From positions 1 to 44,339 of the forward strand of contig WRJE01000010.1 of NCBI GenBank assembly GCA_009782385.1: a stretch of DNA of 44,339 nt. The letters are read 5' to 3'. Source of the stretch: Oscillospiraceae bacterium. GTDB lineage: Bacteria; Bacillota; Clostridia; Oscillospirales; UBA929. The notes beneath the pieces are model-generated. The model was given only the letters and a program-made list of their open reading frames with translations, did no database searches and was not told where the DNA came from. This document shows, in pieces, positions 1-6,339 of the stretch (position 1 is its first letter; the number at the start of each line of letters is the position of its first letter). The translations under genes were made by a program, and so were the position numbers.

Positions 1-31
1 GACTGTTGTTATGATATCCCCTATTACTGAC

Positions 32-262
32 TCAGTCCCGATTTTTTTTTAATGACATAGTTTCAAGGTATGACGTAACAACAGTTTCGCTGGCTTCTTT
101 TCGTGTCTCTAATACCGCCGTTTCCAAGTCGTGAAACGCATTGCGAAATCCTTGCTCTTCTATTTCCTTTATATAAGGGACGGCACGTTCGCTTTCATTT
201 ATTGTGATTATTTCGCCGTCCTGATTTTTTATCGTTACCGTGACTGTTAAGGTGTTCGTCAT
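32..262 (-). CDS. Probable N-terminal part of an ISLre2/UPF0236-like transposase
   Basis: The 76-residue frame starts MTNTLTVTVTIKNQDGE and continues with FHDLETAVLETRKEASE. From memory this resembles the N-terminus of ISLre2-type (UPF0236) transposases, which are about 450 residues long, so this would be only the first sixth; I could not align it. An AAAGAGGGG ribosome site precedes the ATG. The coding strand carries a run of nine A just before the stop. Reading in the -1 frame after that run bypasses the stop and stays open to the window edge. This could be a programmed slip of the kind insertion sequences use, or simple decay. The identification is tentative. Confidence 0.4.
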   Translation of the reverse strand: MTNTLTVTVTIKNQDGEIITINESERAVPYIKEIEEQGFRNAFHDLETAVLETRKEASETVVTSYLETMSLKKNRD

Positions 263-360
263 TTGTATGCCCCTCTTTTTTTCCTTAGTTTACACCATTT
301 CGGATGCGATGGCTATTGCACAGGTGGCAACTTTTGGTACGGTTATATAAGATGACATGC

Positions 361-381
361 ACGCAACCGCGCGGGTTGCGT
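361..381. repeat. Perfect 8-bp hairpin
   Basis: The arms acgcaacc and ggttgcgt are perfect complements around a GCGCG loop. The hairpin lies in the otherwise gene-poor stretch between the transposase-like fragment and the DUF262 gene. It could be a terminator stem or an insertion-sequence end; no T-run follows it. Confidence 0.5.
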
Positions 382-422
382 ATCTAGGCAAAGGCAACCG
401 TCGATTTCCAACTGTCATAAAA

Positions 423-624
423 CATTATCAGGCAAACTTGTAACAGATATGGACGACCCCACATAGTATGTACAGACTTTAAAGAGAAAGGAGGAGAAAA
501 ATATTCCTTAGAAATACTTGCAAAAAATTTAGGGTTAGAGTATAATGACGAAGAAGACAAAATGATGATGAGAAAATGGGACATTGATTATCATGATTGG
601 AAAGTCGCGTTTGGCTATATGTAG
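423..624 (+). pseudogene. C-terminal coding remnant, unknown protein
   Basis: A frame of 66 codons without a usable start runs to the TAG at 622-624. It encodes a protein-like segment containing TDFKEKGGEKYSLEILAKNL and, near the end, WDIDYHDWKVAFGYM. The composition (charged, one aromatic-rich tail) looks like real coding sequence rather than chance, and it stops 43 bases before the next gene's start. I do not recognise the family. The lack of a start suggests the 5' part was lost by insertion or deletion. Confidence 0.35.
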
Positions 625-667
625 CTTTAGGTAAATCTAAATTGAAAGAAAGATGGAGGTATACAAA

Positions 668-1654
668 ATGCAAATACCAAACAAATTTGACAGCAATGTA
701 GATCAACTTATACGCATGATGGATAAAAAACAGGTTGACTATGATGGAGCCATTCAGCGGGGTAAAGTGTGGGACAAAAAGAGAAAAAGCAGATTAATTC
801 GTTCTCTTTTACTCAAGAGGGCTGTAGGTGTGTTCATCTTCAATAAAATTGGAGATAATGCATATGAGGCACTAGATGGTAAACAGCGTAGTACGGCAAT
901 TTATGAATTCATTAAGGGAGATTTTGCTCTTCATCCAAGTTTTTTACCAATTACAGATGATAGTGGAAATGAAACTCCAATCGCCAAGCGCAAATTTACA
1001 GAGTTGCACGAAGATTTGCAGAGCAGGATTACTAGCTATGTTCTTGAAATTCGCTTTTATAATAATTTGAGTCAAGACGAAAAACTGGACATATTTGAAG
1101 ACATTAACAACGGTAGACCTGTTACAGCAAGTGACATTACTAGAACTAAAATAAAAAGTCGTGGATTGTTTGAGTCATTGGCAAAGCATGATGCTATACG
1201 TGGTACTCTTTCTATTGCAAATCGGAACAAAAAAATGGATGAAGACTTTGCAACCAAGGTGTGGCTGATGTGTTATAGCGGCTCTGAGAGCTTGCTCAAT
1301 AAGGATACTGCACCGATTTTATCCTCTACGGAAGTAACCGAAGATCAAGTTCAAGGGCTTACTAAAATTCTTGATTATTTGAAGGTTCTAATCAAGACTT
1401 TTGGTAAGGACAAAAAAATGGCAAGGAAAATGAAAAGCATAACCCACTTTATGTCTCTTGGTTATATGGCACATATAGCAATAAGCAAAAATTTAAGTGC
1501 AGAGAAATTTGCTGAAAAAGCCATAAAGTTTTTTAGCGGCGAGGGAAACAAGGCTTCAATTAGCGATAAATATAATTTTGCTTGTGGAGCAGGAACAGCA
1601 AAAGCCGATAAAGTTAGCATTAGAAAATCAGAGATGGAAAAAGCCTTGAAATAA
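668..1654 (+). CDS. DUF262 (GmrS N-domain-like) protein
   Basis: The 328-residue protein has the ParB-like DUF262 fold signature: the DGKQRSTAIYEFIKGDF stretch near residue 70 corresponds to the DGQQR motif that binds and hydrolyses nucleotide in GmrSD/SspE-type defence enzymes. A second conserved patch, IFEDINNGRPVTASD, follows near residue 145. There is no DUF1524 (HNH) C-terminal half, so this is a single-domain form, not a full GmrSD restriction enzyme. An ATG at 653 exists, but GGAGG at 654-658 sits nine bases before the ATG at 668, which I take as the start. It stands alone upstream of a MazF toxin and ends at a good hairpin terminator. A role in phage or foreign-DNA defence is inferred from the family only. 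Confidence 0.75.
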   Translation: MQIPNKFDSNVDQLIRMMDKKQVDYDGAIQRGKVWDKKRKSRLIRSLLLKRAVGVFIFNKIGDNAYEALDGKQRSTAIYEFIKGDFALHPSFLPITDDSGNETPIAKRKFTELHEDLQSRITSYVLEIRFYNNLSQDEKLDIFEDINNGRPVTASDITRTKIKSRGLFESLAKHDAIRGTLSIANRNKKMDEDFATKVWLMCYSGSESLLNKDTAPILSSTEVTEDQVQGLTKILDYLKVLIKTFGKDKKMARKMKSITHFMSLGYMAHIAISKNLSAEKFAEKAIKFFSGEGNKASISDKYNFACGAGTAKADKVSIRKSEMEKALK

Positions 1655-1668
1655 GGGGCTTTGAAGTG

Positions 1669-1692
1669 CGGAGAAAAAATAAATTTTCTCCG
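1669..1692. terminator. 9-bp hairpin terminator after the DUF262 gene
   Basis: The arms CGGAGAAAA and TTTTCTCCG are perfect complements around a 6-base loop, 14 bases after the DUF262 stop. The A-rich left arm and T-rich right arm give a stem that could terminate in either direction. Confidence 0.6.
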
Positions 1693-1728
1693 TTAATACA
1701 TAAAAATAAAATATTTGTAAAAAAATGC

Positions 1729-1757
1729 TTGACAAAAAATAAAAGGGGTGGTAATAT
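1729..1757 (+). promoter_or_regulatory. Sigma-A promoter of mazF
   Basis: TTGACA (1729-1734), a 17-base spacer and TAATAT (1752-1757) stand about 30 bases before the mazF start. GGAGG at 1777-1781 is the ribosome site. The toxin therefore has its own promoter and is not obviously driven with an antitoxin. Confidence 0.75.
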
Positions 1758-1788
1758 AAGAATATAAAAAAGAAACGGAGGTGCGTCT

Positions 1789-2196
1789 ATGGAACAAATA
1801 ATAAGAGGAGATATATACTATGCTGACTTATCTGGTTGGAGAGGAGCAGAGCAAGGTACTGACCAAGGCGACTTTCGCCCTGTGCTTGTGGTTCAGAATG
1901 ATGTAGGCAATAAATATTCTCCAACAACACAAATAGCTCCACTGACATCGAAGACTACAAAAAGGAGCTTACCAACACATGTGAGATTTGATAGGGGAAT
2001 TGGAGGACTAAGAGAGCCATCTACTGTATTGATGGAACAGCTAAGAACAATAGACAAAAGCAGACTAAAATACTATGTAGGTCATATTGATAATAATAAG
2101 ATGTATGAGGTTGATTGTGCTATTGCTACCAGTTTGTTTCCTTTTAACGTCGCATCTGCTTTTAGTCAGATGCTTGCTAATGCGATTCCTGCATGA
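1789..2196 (+). CDS. mazF: MazF/PemK-family mRNA interferase toxin
   Basis: At 135 residues it has the PemK/MazF beta-barrel signatures: RGDIYYADLSG at the N-terminus, the RPVLVVQND strand, and TQIAPLTSK and STVLMEQLRTIDK further on. These match the Bacillota MazF/NdoA branch, which cleaves single-stranded RNA at short sequences. The usual MazE-type antitoxin gene is not present just upstream: the preceding gene is the DUF262 protein and a terminator plus a private promoter separate them. Either the antitoxin is one of the small downstream genes, or it was lost, or this is a solitary PemK of the kind common in Clostridia elements. Confidence 0.85.
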   Translation: MEQIIRGDIYYADLSGWRGAEQGTDQGDFRPVLVVQNDVGNKYSPTTQIAPLTSKTTKRSLPTHVRFDRGIGGLREPSTVLMEQLRTIDKSRLKYYVGHIDNNKMYEVDCAIATSLFPFNVASAFSQMLANAIPA

Positions 2197-2234
2197 TATA
2201 ATATTTACATTCTAACAATTATGGAGTGTGTCTT

Positions 2235-2381
2235 ATGATATATGTGTGTGAACATTGCGGCTTTTTATTTAGACGATCTGGTGTGGCAGAACAATGCCCA
2301 GATTGCGGGAAGCAATGCATACGCGAAGCAAATGATGTTGAACGGAAAGAATATGAGGAACGAGAGAAAAATAAGTTTTAA
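2235..2381 (+). CDS. 48-residue rubredoxin-type zinc ribbon protein
   Basis: A short gene starting ATG-ATA-TAT-GTG-TGT, with GGAG eight bases upstream, encodes MIYVCEHCGFLF followed by EQCPDCGKQCIREA and a charged tail ending EREKNKF. The two C-x-x-C knuckles (residues 5/8 and 21/24) form a classic zinc ribbon of the kind found in FmdB-like and rubredoxin-like small proteins. It follows mazF by 38 bases in the same direction and may be cotranscribed with it. Its function is unknown; a nucleic-acid or protein-binding role is the default guess. Confidence 0.7.
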   Translation: MIYVCEHCGFLFRRSGVAEQCPDCGKQCIREANDVERKEYEEREKNKF

Positions 2382-2410
2382 CAAAGTGTTTATTGATGTT
2401 AATATCTGCT

Positions 2411-2533
2411 ACATCCGTTTTATCAAGGGCTGTGTGCTGTAGCCTTTGACATAACGCGAACCTTAAATATTTGCTACTTCAATGAGATTCAAGGATTGGG
2501 ATTGATTATCTCAGTCTTTGATAAAACGGATGT
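2411..2533. repeat. Long inverted repeat, 16-bp perfect arms
   Basis: The arms acatccgttttatcaa (2411-2426) and ttgataaaacggatgt (2518-2533) are perfect complements 91 bases apart. They occupy most of the gap between the zinc-ribbon gene and the next small gene. There is no open frame of note inside. It has the layout of a miniature inverted-repeat element or of a long stem-loop RNA. Confidence 0.6.
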
Positions 2534-2589
2534 GTTACATAGGATTACAATCAAATAGGGATTTATGAAAATTTTGAAAGGATAAATTA

Positions 2590-2916
2590 ATGAATAATAT
2601 TAATATATGTGTATTAGGATTATCAGATGAACAAAAGAACTTAATAGAACAAAGCATAAATAGGAAAGATGGTAATTCTTTTGATATTTGTAACTTAGTT
2701 GAATGTTATGATGTATGTTGTGATGAATGTCCGTTTAGCGATTCTAATAAAGATGATTTTGCACTTGAAACATCCTCAATGACAATGAATGAAAAAGAGC
2801 AAAGAGATTTTAATCAATCACAAAAACAAAATTTAATTATTAAGGATTTAGAAAGTGAAATATTAAAGCTCAAAAACAGAAAGCTATGGGATAGGATATT
2901 AAATAGGTGTGATTAA
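2590..2916 (+). CDS. Hypothetical protein with Cys cluster and coiled tail
   Basis: The 108-residue protein is not recognised. Its centre has a cysteine cluster, ECYDVCCDECPF (about residues 38-49), suitable for metal binding, and its C-terminal third (IIKDLESEILKLKNRKLW) is predicted to be a short coiled coil. The start is set by AAAGGA nine bases upstream of the ATG. It lies just after the inverted repeat at 2411-2533, and no partner gene indicates a function. Confidence 0.55.
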   Translation: MNNINICVLGLSDEQKNLIEQSINRKDGNSFDICNLVECYDVCCDECPFSDSNKDDFALETSSMTMNEKEQRDFNQSQKQNLIIKDLESEILKLKNRKLWDRILNRCD

Positions 2917-2964
2917 AATCAATTACATAATTAGTGAGAAAATTGAAAGAAAGGAAAAGGCTTG

Positions 2965-3042
2965 TTGAAAAATGTAATATTTACAGAAATTTGTGTTGAT
3001 TCAAAATCAAAAGACATATCGCCACAGCACGATATGCCCTAA
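2965..3042 (+). CDS. Possible 25-residue peptide with TTG start
   Basis: After AAGGAAAAGG a TTG begins a short frame encoding a peptide with KNVIFTEICVDSKSKDI and ending HDMP. The ribosome site is the main support; the sequence is too short to classify and may be chance. Confidence 0.2.
   Translation: MKNVIFTEICVDSKSKDISPQHDMP
3015..3036. terminator. 7-bp hairpin between convergent small genes
   Basis: Arms catatcg and cgatatg are perfect complements around ccacagca. It lies between genes read from the left and the small minus-strand membrane gene at 3098-3277, so it could end transcription from either side. No T-run is present, so this is only a suggestion. Confidence 0.3.
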
Positions 3043-3097
3043 GATTGTATTAAATTGTGCAATGGAGGATACCAAACCTTTCTTACAAACAGTGGTA

Positions 3098-3277
3098 TTA
3101 GCGATATACTATTGATCGTATTTTGGAAAACAGTATTTCTTGAGATGGATAAACGAGTTTTTGTTGCTCTTTGTCATATTCAATTTCTGATACACTTATG
3201 GGTTCGTTAGATGGGGAACAAATATACAGCAATGTGAAAACAAGAATTGTGCCAATGATACCGATAACCCATTCCAT
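3098..3277 (-). CDS. Small single-span membrane protein
   Basis: The protein is 59 residues, starting MEWVIGIIGTILVFTLLYIC, which is one hydrophobic span of about 18 residues, followed by a polar tail rich in E, Q and K. A perfect AAAGGAGG lies nine bases before this ATG (a GTG one codon upstream is the alternative start), which is why I accept such a short gene on the strand opposite to its neighbours. The family is not recognised; a topology with a short outside N-terminus and a cytoplasmic tail is inferred. Confidence 0.55.
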   Translation of the reverse strand: MEWVIGIIGTILVFTLLYICSPSNEPISVSEIEYDKEQQKLVYPSQEILFSKIRSIVYR

Positions 3278-3380
3278 CACCCAATGCCTCCTTTCAAAAC
3301 GAATGAAGGATACGGATTGATAAGCATTGTACTCGGAATCGAAAATGTGGAGTAATCATGTCAATTGCTGTGGGAACACA

Positions 3381-3396
3381 TCGTATCATGATACGA
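3381..3396. promoter_or_regulatory. 16-bp perfect palindrome, operator-like
   Basis: The sequence tcgtatcatgatacga is its own reverse complement. It lies in the intergenic region between two divergently oriented small genes, about 40 bases upstream of a candidate promoter, a normal place for a dimeric repressor or activator site. The cognate regulator is not identifiable here. Confidence 0.5.
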
Positions 3397-3434
3397 AAAA
3401 GAAGTCAAGCAGTTTTTAGAAAAATTACATAAAA

Positions 3435-3463
3435 TTTACATTGGTATGATAATGCAATAGAAT
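3435..3463 (+). promoter_or_regulatory. Promoter-like sequence before the zinc-ribbon gene at 3522
   Basis: TTTACA (3435-3440), a 17-base spacer and TAGAAT (3458-3463) resemble a sigma-A promoter. It is placed correctly for the plus-strand gene starting at 3492 or 3522. Confidence 0.45.
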
Positions 3464-3521
3464 TATAAATAAAATAAGAAGGAAGAAATTAATGTTAAAT
3501 ATTAAAAAGGAGTTTGAGATT

Positions 3522-3824
3522 ATGAAAAAGCAGAAAAAAACAATAGAGATGAAAGTGGGAGGCATAAAGTGTGATGCTTGTGATTGGAAGGATACGAATG
3601 TAAGCATTAACGATTATAAGAACTGGCTTAATAAACCATGTCCTAAGTGCGGAGCTAATTTATTGACAGAAGCAGATTGCAGAACAACAAAATTTATATT
3701 TGGTTTTATTAAGTTAATGAATAAGTTTCTACCGGCACCAAAGGAAAGTGATAAAATTGCGGAGGGTATAATTAAGATGAATGGAACTGGTGCGGTAGAT
3801 ATAGAGATTAAAGAAATTAATTAA
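3522..3824 (+). CDS. Zinc-ribbon hypothetical protein
   Basis: About 100 residues beginning MKKQKKTIEMKVGGIKCDAC. Two cysteine knuckles, CDACDW and CPKCGAN, are spaced as in a zinc ribbon; the C-terminal half (KFIFGFIKLMNKFLP, then GTGAVDIEIKEIN) is mixed hydrophobic and beta-like. Two starts are possible. The ATG at 3492 has only a weak AAGGA, whereas the ATG at 3522 has AAAGGAG nine bases upstream and is preferred. I do not recognise the family; similar small proteins are typical cargo of Clostridia phages and integrative elements. Confidence 0.6.
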   Translation: MKKQKKTIEMKVGGIKCDACDWKDTNVSINDYKNWLNKPCPKCGANLLTEADCRTTKFIFGFIKLMNKFLPAPKESDKIAEGIIKMNGTGAVDIEIKEIN

Positions 3825-3862
3825 CACCAAACAGAGATTTATTAAAATATTAGGAGGAGAAA

Positions 3863-3934
3863 ATGTCTATAGTAATATCATTTATTAGTTTGTTTATATC
3901 CATTTGCACAGCATATACGAAGTCAAATAGATAA
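3863..3934 (+). CDS. 23-residue hydrophobic peptide, possibly frameshifted
   Basis: A strong AGGAGGAG precedes an ATG encoding MSIVISFISLFISICTA plus a few polar residues, then TAA. A one-base shift near codon 16 would continue the protein as a hydrophilic segment containing RSQIDKELCDLQTYELLYEN, stopping just before the insertion sequence. It may therefore be a membrane-anchored protein broken by a frameshift, or the signal-peptide end of the 3D-domain gene that continues beyond the insertion sequence at 5941. The peptide start itself is well supported by its ribosome site. Confidence 0.4.
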   Translation: MSIVISFISLFISICTAYTKSNR

Positions 3935-3991
3935 AGAACTCTGTGATTTGCAGACCTATGAATTGTTATATGAAAACAAATGATGATTCAG

Positions 3992-4287
3992 TGAACTACC
4001 CACGCGCCTAAAGGCACGGGGCTTCTGAGTAACAATAGAAGCCAGTTTACCAGACTAAGCTGACGAAAGTACAGCTACGATAGAATAGTTATGACACCCT
4101 CGGTTGACGCACCAGACCGTTGCAATGTCGTGTATATTTAAGTAGAGTTGAAGGGTAAGGCTCGGTGATATACATATGTAAGCTATTTTTATCTTTGTCG
4201 AGGTGATGTCGGAAAAACATCGTGGTAACAGTGATGTGGAGTACGCACAACCGCAGTAATGCGGAATTATCCGAAAGGAGAAACACA
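3992..4287 (+). ncRNA. omegaRNA (HEARO) of the IscB system
   Basis: IscB nucleases are guided by an omegaRNA encoded immediately upstream, and the 300 bases before the TTG start contain no open frame of note but many pairings: the TAAA-loop hairpin at the left end, gcttct/agaagc (4021-4042), and several GC-rich stems up to the ribosome site. By the family rule the guide is the short 5' extension copied from DNA flanking the left end, here roughly 3975-3991. The boundaries are inferred from the genes on either side, not from a covariance model. Confidence 0.7.
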
Positions 4288-5532
4288 TTGGTAGTATATG
4301 TAATTAGTAAAGATGGAAAACCGCTGATGCCAACAACACCCGCAAGAGCAAAGAAAAAGTTAAGGTCAGGCAAAGCTAAATGTATACGCAGAACTCCGTT
4401 TACAATCAAGCTCACCTACGATAGCAAAGAGTTTACACAACCACTCACACATGGAATAGACACAGGTTCATCAATTATTGGAAGCGCAGTAGTTGACAAT
4501 AATGGAGAAGTGGTGTACTTATCAGAGATAGAGATACGTAATGACATCACAGACAAAATGAAACAACGTGCAAAATACCGTAGGAACAGACGCAACCGCA
4601 AGACTCGTTACCGTAAGGCTCGGTGGCAACATAGAAAGAACAGCATTAGGAACGATAGGTTTTCACCAACTATGACAAGTAAAATTAACTCACATTTGAA
4701 AGAGATTCGTTTCGTGAAGTCAATTTTGCCGATAACACACTTGATATTGGAGACAGCAACATTTGATCCACACGCATTGAAAAATCCTGCGGTATTGCAG
4801 AACAAGTGGTTGTACCAAAAAGGAATTAACTACGGCTTTGCTAACACTAAGGCTTTTGTTTTAGACAGAGATAGTTACACCTGTCAATACTGCGGAGGTA
4901 AAACTAAAGACAGTAGGCTTCATATTCATCACATAACATTTAGAATGAACGGTGGCTCTGACGAAGCAGATAATTTGATAACTCTATGTAAAACCTGTCA
5001 CGACAAACTACACGATGGATTGATTCAACTCAAAGGTGGTAAGCACAAGGGGCAACTTAGGCACGCCACACAGATGAACTCAATCAGACAGCAATTGTTA
5101 AGGCAGCTTAACTGTGATGAGACGTTTGGCTTTATCACAAAGGAACACCGACAACTAATGAGTCTTCCAAAAGAACATCATATGGATGCTGTCGCGGTTG
5201 CAAGTCAAGGTAATGGCGTAACATTCAAAACAAGTGTTATGCTTCAAAAGAAGTGCTTGGCAGATGGTGATTACCAAAAAACCAAAGGCATTCGTAGTGA
5301 ACAGCCGATAACCACTGATAAGATTTGTGGATTTAAGAAGTTTGACAAAGTTAGATACGGTGGCATTGATTACTTCATAAAAGGTAGAATGTCTACGGGA
5401 TACGCAATACTGATGAACATACACGGAGAAAAAGTCGCAATGAAACCAATTCCAAAGCTCGATAAGATGAAGAGAATAAGCGCAAGGAAATCATGGATTA
5501 TACAAGCAGAAACCATTCGAAATATTGTTTGA
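4288..5532 (+). CDS. iscB: IscB RNA-guided endonuclease (RuvC + HNH)
   Basis: Length is 414 residues with a TTG start; AAAGGAG lies seven bases upstream, and the product then begins MVVYVISKDGKPLMP, the PLMP/RRXRR domain specific to IscB. In order: PLMP domain (1-50), RuvC-I with Asp58 in GIDTGS, an arginine-rich bridge helix (about 91-115), RuvC-II with Glu155 in LILETATFD, an HNH domain (196-240) with Cys199/202/234/237 and His214-His215 and Asn229, RuvC-III with Asp300 in EHHMDAVAVA, and a C-terminal beta-rich domain (about 345-405) of the type that reads the target-adjacent motif. All nuclease residues seem intact. The family cuts double-stranded DNA using the omegaRNA, and is thought to help retain the transposon at the donor site. 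The last 40 bases overlap tnpA. Confidence 0.93.
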   Translation: MVVYVISKDGKPLMPTTPARAKKKLRSGKAKCIRRTPFTIKLTYDSKEFTQPLTHGIDTGSSIIGSAVVDNNGEVVYLSEIEIRNDITDKMKQRAKYRRNRRNRKTRYRKARWQHRKNSIRNDRFSPTMTSKINSHLKEIRFVKSILPITHLILETATFDPHALKNPAVLQNKWLYQKGINYGFANTKAFVLDRDSYTCQYCGGKTKDSRLHIHHITFRMNGGSDEADNLITLCKTCHDKLHDGLIQLKGGKHKGQLRHATQMNSIRQQLLRQLNCDETFGFITKEHRQLMSLPKEHHMDAVAVASQGNGVTFKTSVMLQKKCLADGDYQKTKGIRSEQPITTDKICGFKKFDKVRYGGIDYFIKGRMSTGYAILMNIHGEKVAMKPIPKLDKMKRISARKSWIIQAETIRNIV

Positions 5533-5888
5533 TGTGTCATTTGATATTTGTGTGTAAGTACAGAAAGAAGTTGTTATCTGTATTTGGAACACAGGTTAAA
5601 AAGTTGCTATGTGACATAGCTGAAGAAAACGATATTGAAATTATGAAAATGGAAGTTGACAAAGACCATATTCATATCCTGATAAGCTATTCGTCTACAA
5701 AATCAATACTTGAGATTGTTAGATTATTTAAACAGATTTCAACTTATAGGATTTGGAGGCAATATGATAATGACAAGTATTTAAGAAAGCATTTCTGGAA
5801 AGAACAAACATTTTGGAGTGATGGATATTTTGCTTGTAGCATAGGTCAAGTGAGTAAGGATATTATTGAAAAATATATACAAACATAG
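5493..5888 (+). CDS. tnpA: IS200/IS605 Y1 transposase TnpA
   Basis: The protein is 131 residues, the usual length for this family. The HUH metal-binding motif is His59-Ile-His61 in KDHIHILIS, and the catalytic tyrosine is Tyr128 in IIEKYIQ near the C-terminus, with the conserved FWSDGYFACSIG before it. The enzyme nicks and joins single-stranded transposon ends as a dimer. The start overlaps the last 40 bases of iscB in another frame, with AAGGA five bases upstream, so translation is probably coupled. Presence of an intact tnpA beside iscB is notable because many iscB elements lack it and rely on a transposase in trans. Confidence 0.92.
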   Translation: MDYTSRNHSKYCLMCHLIFVCKYRKKLLSVFGTQVKKLLCDIAEENDIEIMKMEVDKDHIHILISYSSTKSILEIVRLFKQISTYRIWRQYDNDKYLRKHFWKEQTFWSDGYFACSIGQVSKDIIEKYIQT

Positions 5889-5903
5889 GGGTAGGCAATT
5901 CAT

Positions 5904-5925
5904 CCGCTCCCCTAAAGGGAAGCGG
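5904..5925. other. Right-end subterminal hairpin of the insertion sequence
   Basis: Arms ccgct and agcgg, with partial continuation of the stem, enclose a TAAA-containing loop. It mirrors the left-end hairpin and is the structure TnpA would bind at the right end. Confidence 0.7.
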
Positions 5926-5940
5926 TTTTCTTGCCTTGAC

Positions 5941-6330
5941 TTTATAAATGAGATTGTAAATGAGGAGGAAGCTATATATGATGAACATGAATCGCCAGAA
6001 CCAATATTTCTCGGAGAGTTTACGTCAACAGGATATTGTCCATGTGAAAAATGTTGTGGCAAGTGGAGCAATCCTTCTAATCCACTTACAGCAATTGGAA
6101 ATCTAGCAGTTGAGGGAGTCACAATAGGCGCAGACTGGGATACGCTATCACCAGGAACTATGTTATACATAGAAGGCATAGGAGAGCGTGTCGTTCAGGA
6201 TAAACTGGCAAAATGGATTGTAGAGCGTTATGATGGTAAGATACTTGATTTGTATTATGAAAGTCATGAGGATGCGTGGAATCATGGAAGACAAATAGTA
6301 AGCGTCTGGCTGTTGCCAGATGAAATATAG
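5941..6330 (+). CDS. 3D-domain protein, 5' end lost to the insertion sequence
   Basis: The frame encodes a 3D domain (named for three conserved aspartates), as in the C-terminus of YabE/Rpf-like and phage cell-wall hydrolases: GYCPCEKCCGKW, then GADWDTLSPGT, VVQDKLAKW and KILDLYYES supply the expected Asp residues and the YCPC knuckle, and the tail HGRQIVSVWLLPDEI is the last strand. The frame is open leftward into the insertion sequence without any ATG or ribosome site of its own, so the signal peptide and true start have been removed; the fragment at 3863-3988 may be the other half. The 3' end runs into AGGAGG of the next gene. Probably non-functional unless translated by readthrough. Confidence 0.7.
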   Translation, partial: FINEIVNEEEAIYDEHESPEPIFLGEFTSTGYCPCEKCCGKWSNPSNPLTAIGNLAVEGVTIGADWDTLSPGTMLYIEGIGERVVQDKLAKWIVERYDGKILDLYYESHEDAWNHGRQIVSVWLLPDEI

Positions 6331-6339
6331 GAGGATAAT

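Larger units (their letters stand above)
3990..5940 (+). mobile_element. IS200/IS605-type transposon carrying iscB and tnpA
   Basis: The left end has the subterminal imperfect hairpin cccacgcgcctaaaggcacg (starting 3999) and the right end has ccgctcccctaaagggaag (starting 5904), both with the TAAA loop typical of this superfamily. Between them lie an RNA-coding leader, iscB and tnpA, all on the plus strand. There are no inverted terminal repeats and no target duplication, as expected for single-strand 'peel-and-paste' transposition. Exact ends are not certain: the right end probably finishes at or just after TTGAC (5936-5940), and the left end within a few bases of 3990. With an intact transposase the element looks autonomous. 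Confidence 0.85.

Noticed and set aside
2242-2442. 66-codon frame starting at 2242
   Set aside because: The overlapping frame from 2235 has a ribosome site and two CxxC knuckles; the 2242 frame has neither.
4222-4287. Earlier in-frame GTG start for iscB
   Set aside because: It would add 22 residues encoded by the omegaRNA; the TTG at 4288 has a perfect AAAGGAG and gives the family N-terminus.
4288-5532. TnpB or Cas9 instead of IscB
   Set aside because: The N-terminal PLMP domain, split RuvC with an inserted HNH and 414-residue length define IscB; TnpB has no HNH and Cas9 has a large REC lobe.
5866-5940. Start of the 3D-domain protein inside the tnpA gene
   Set aside because: Residues from this stretch are encoded by the transposon end and are unlike any 3D protein N-terminus; no ribosome site.
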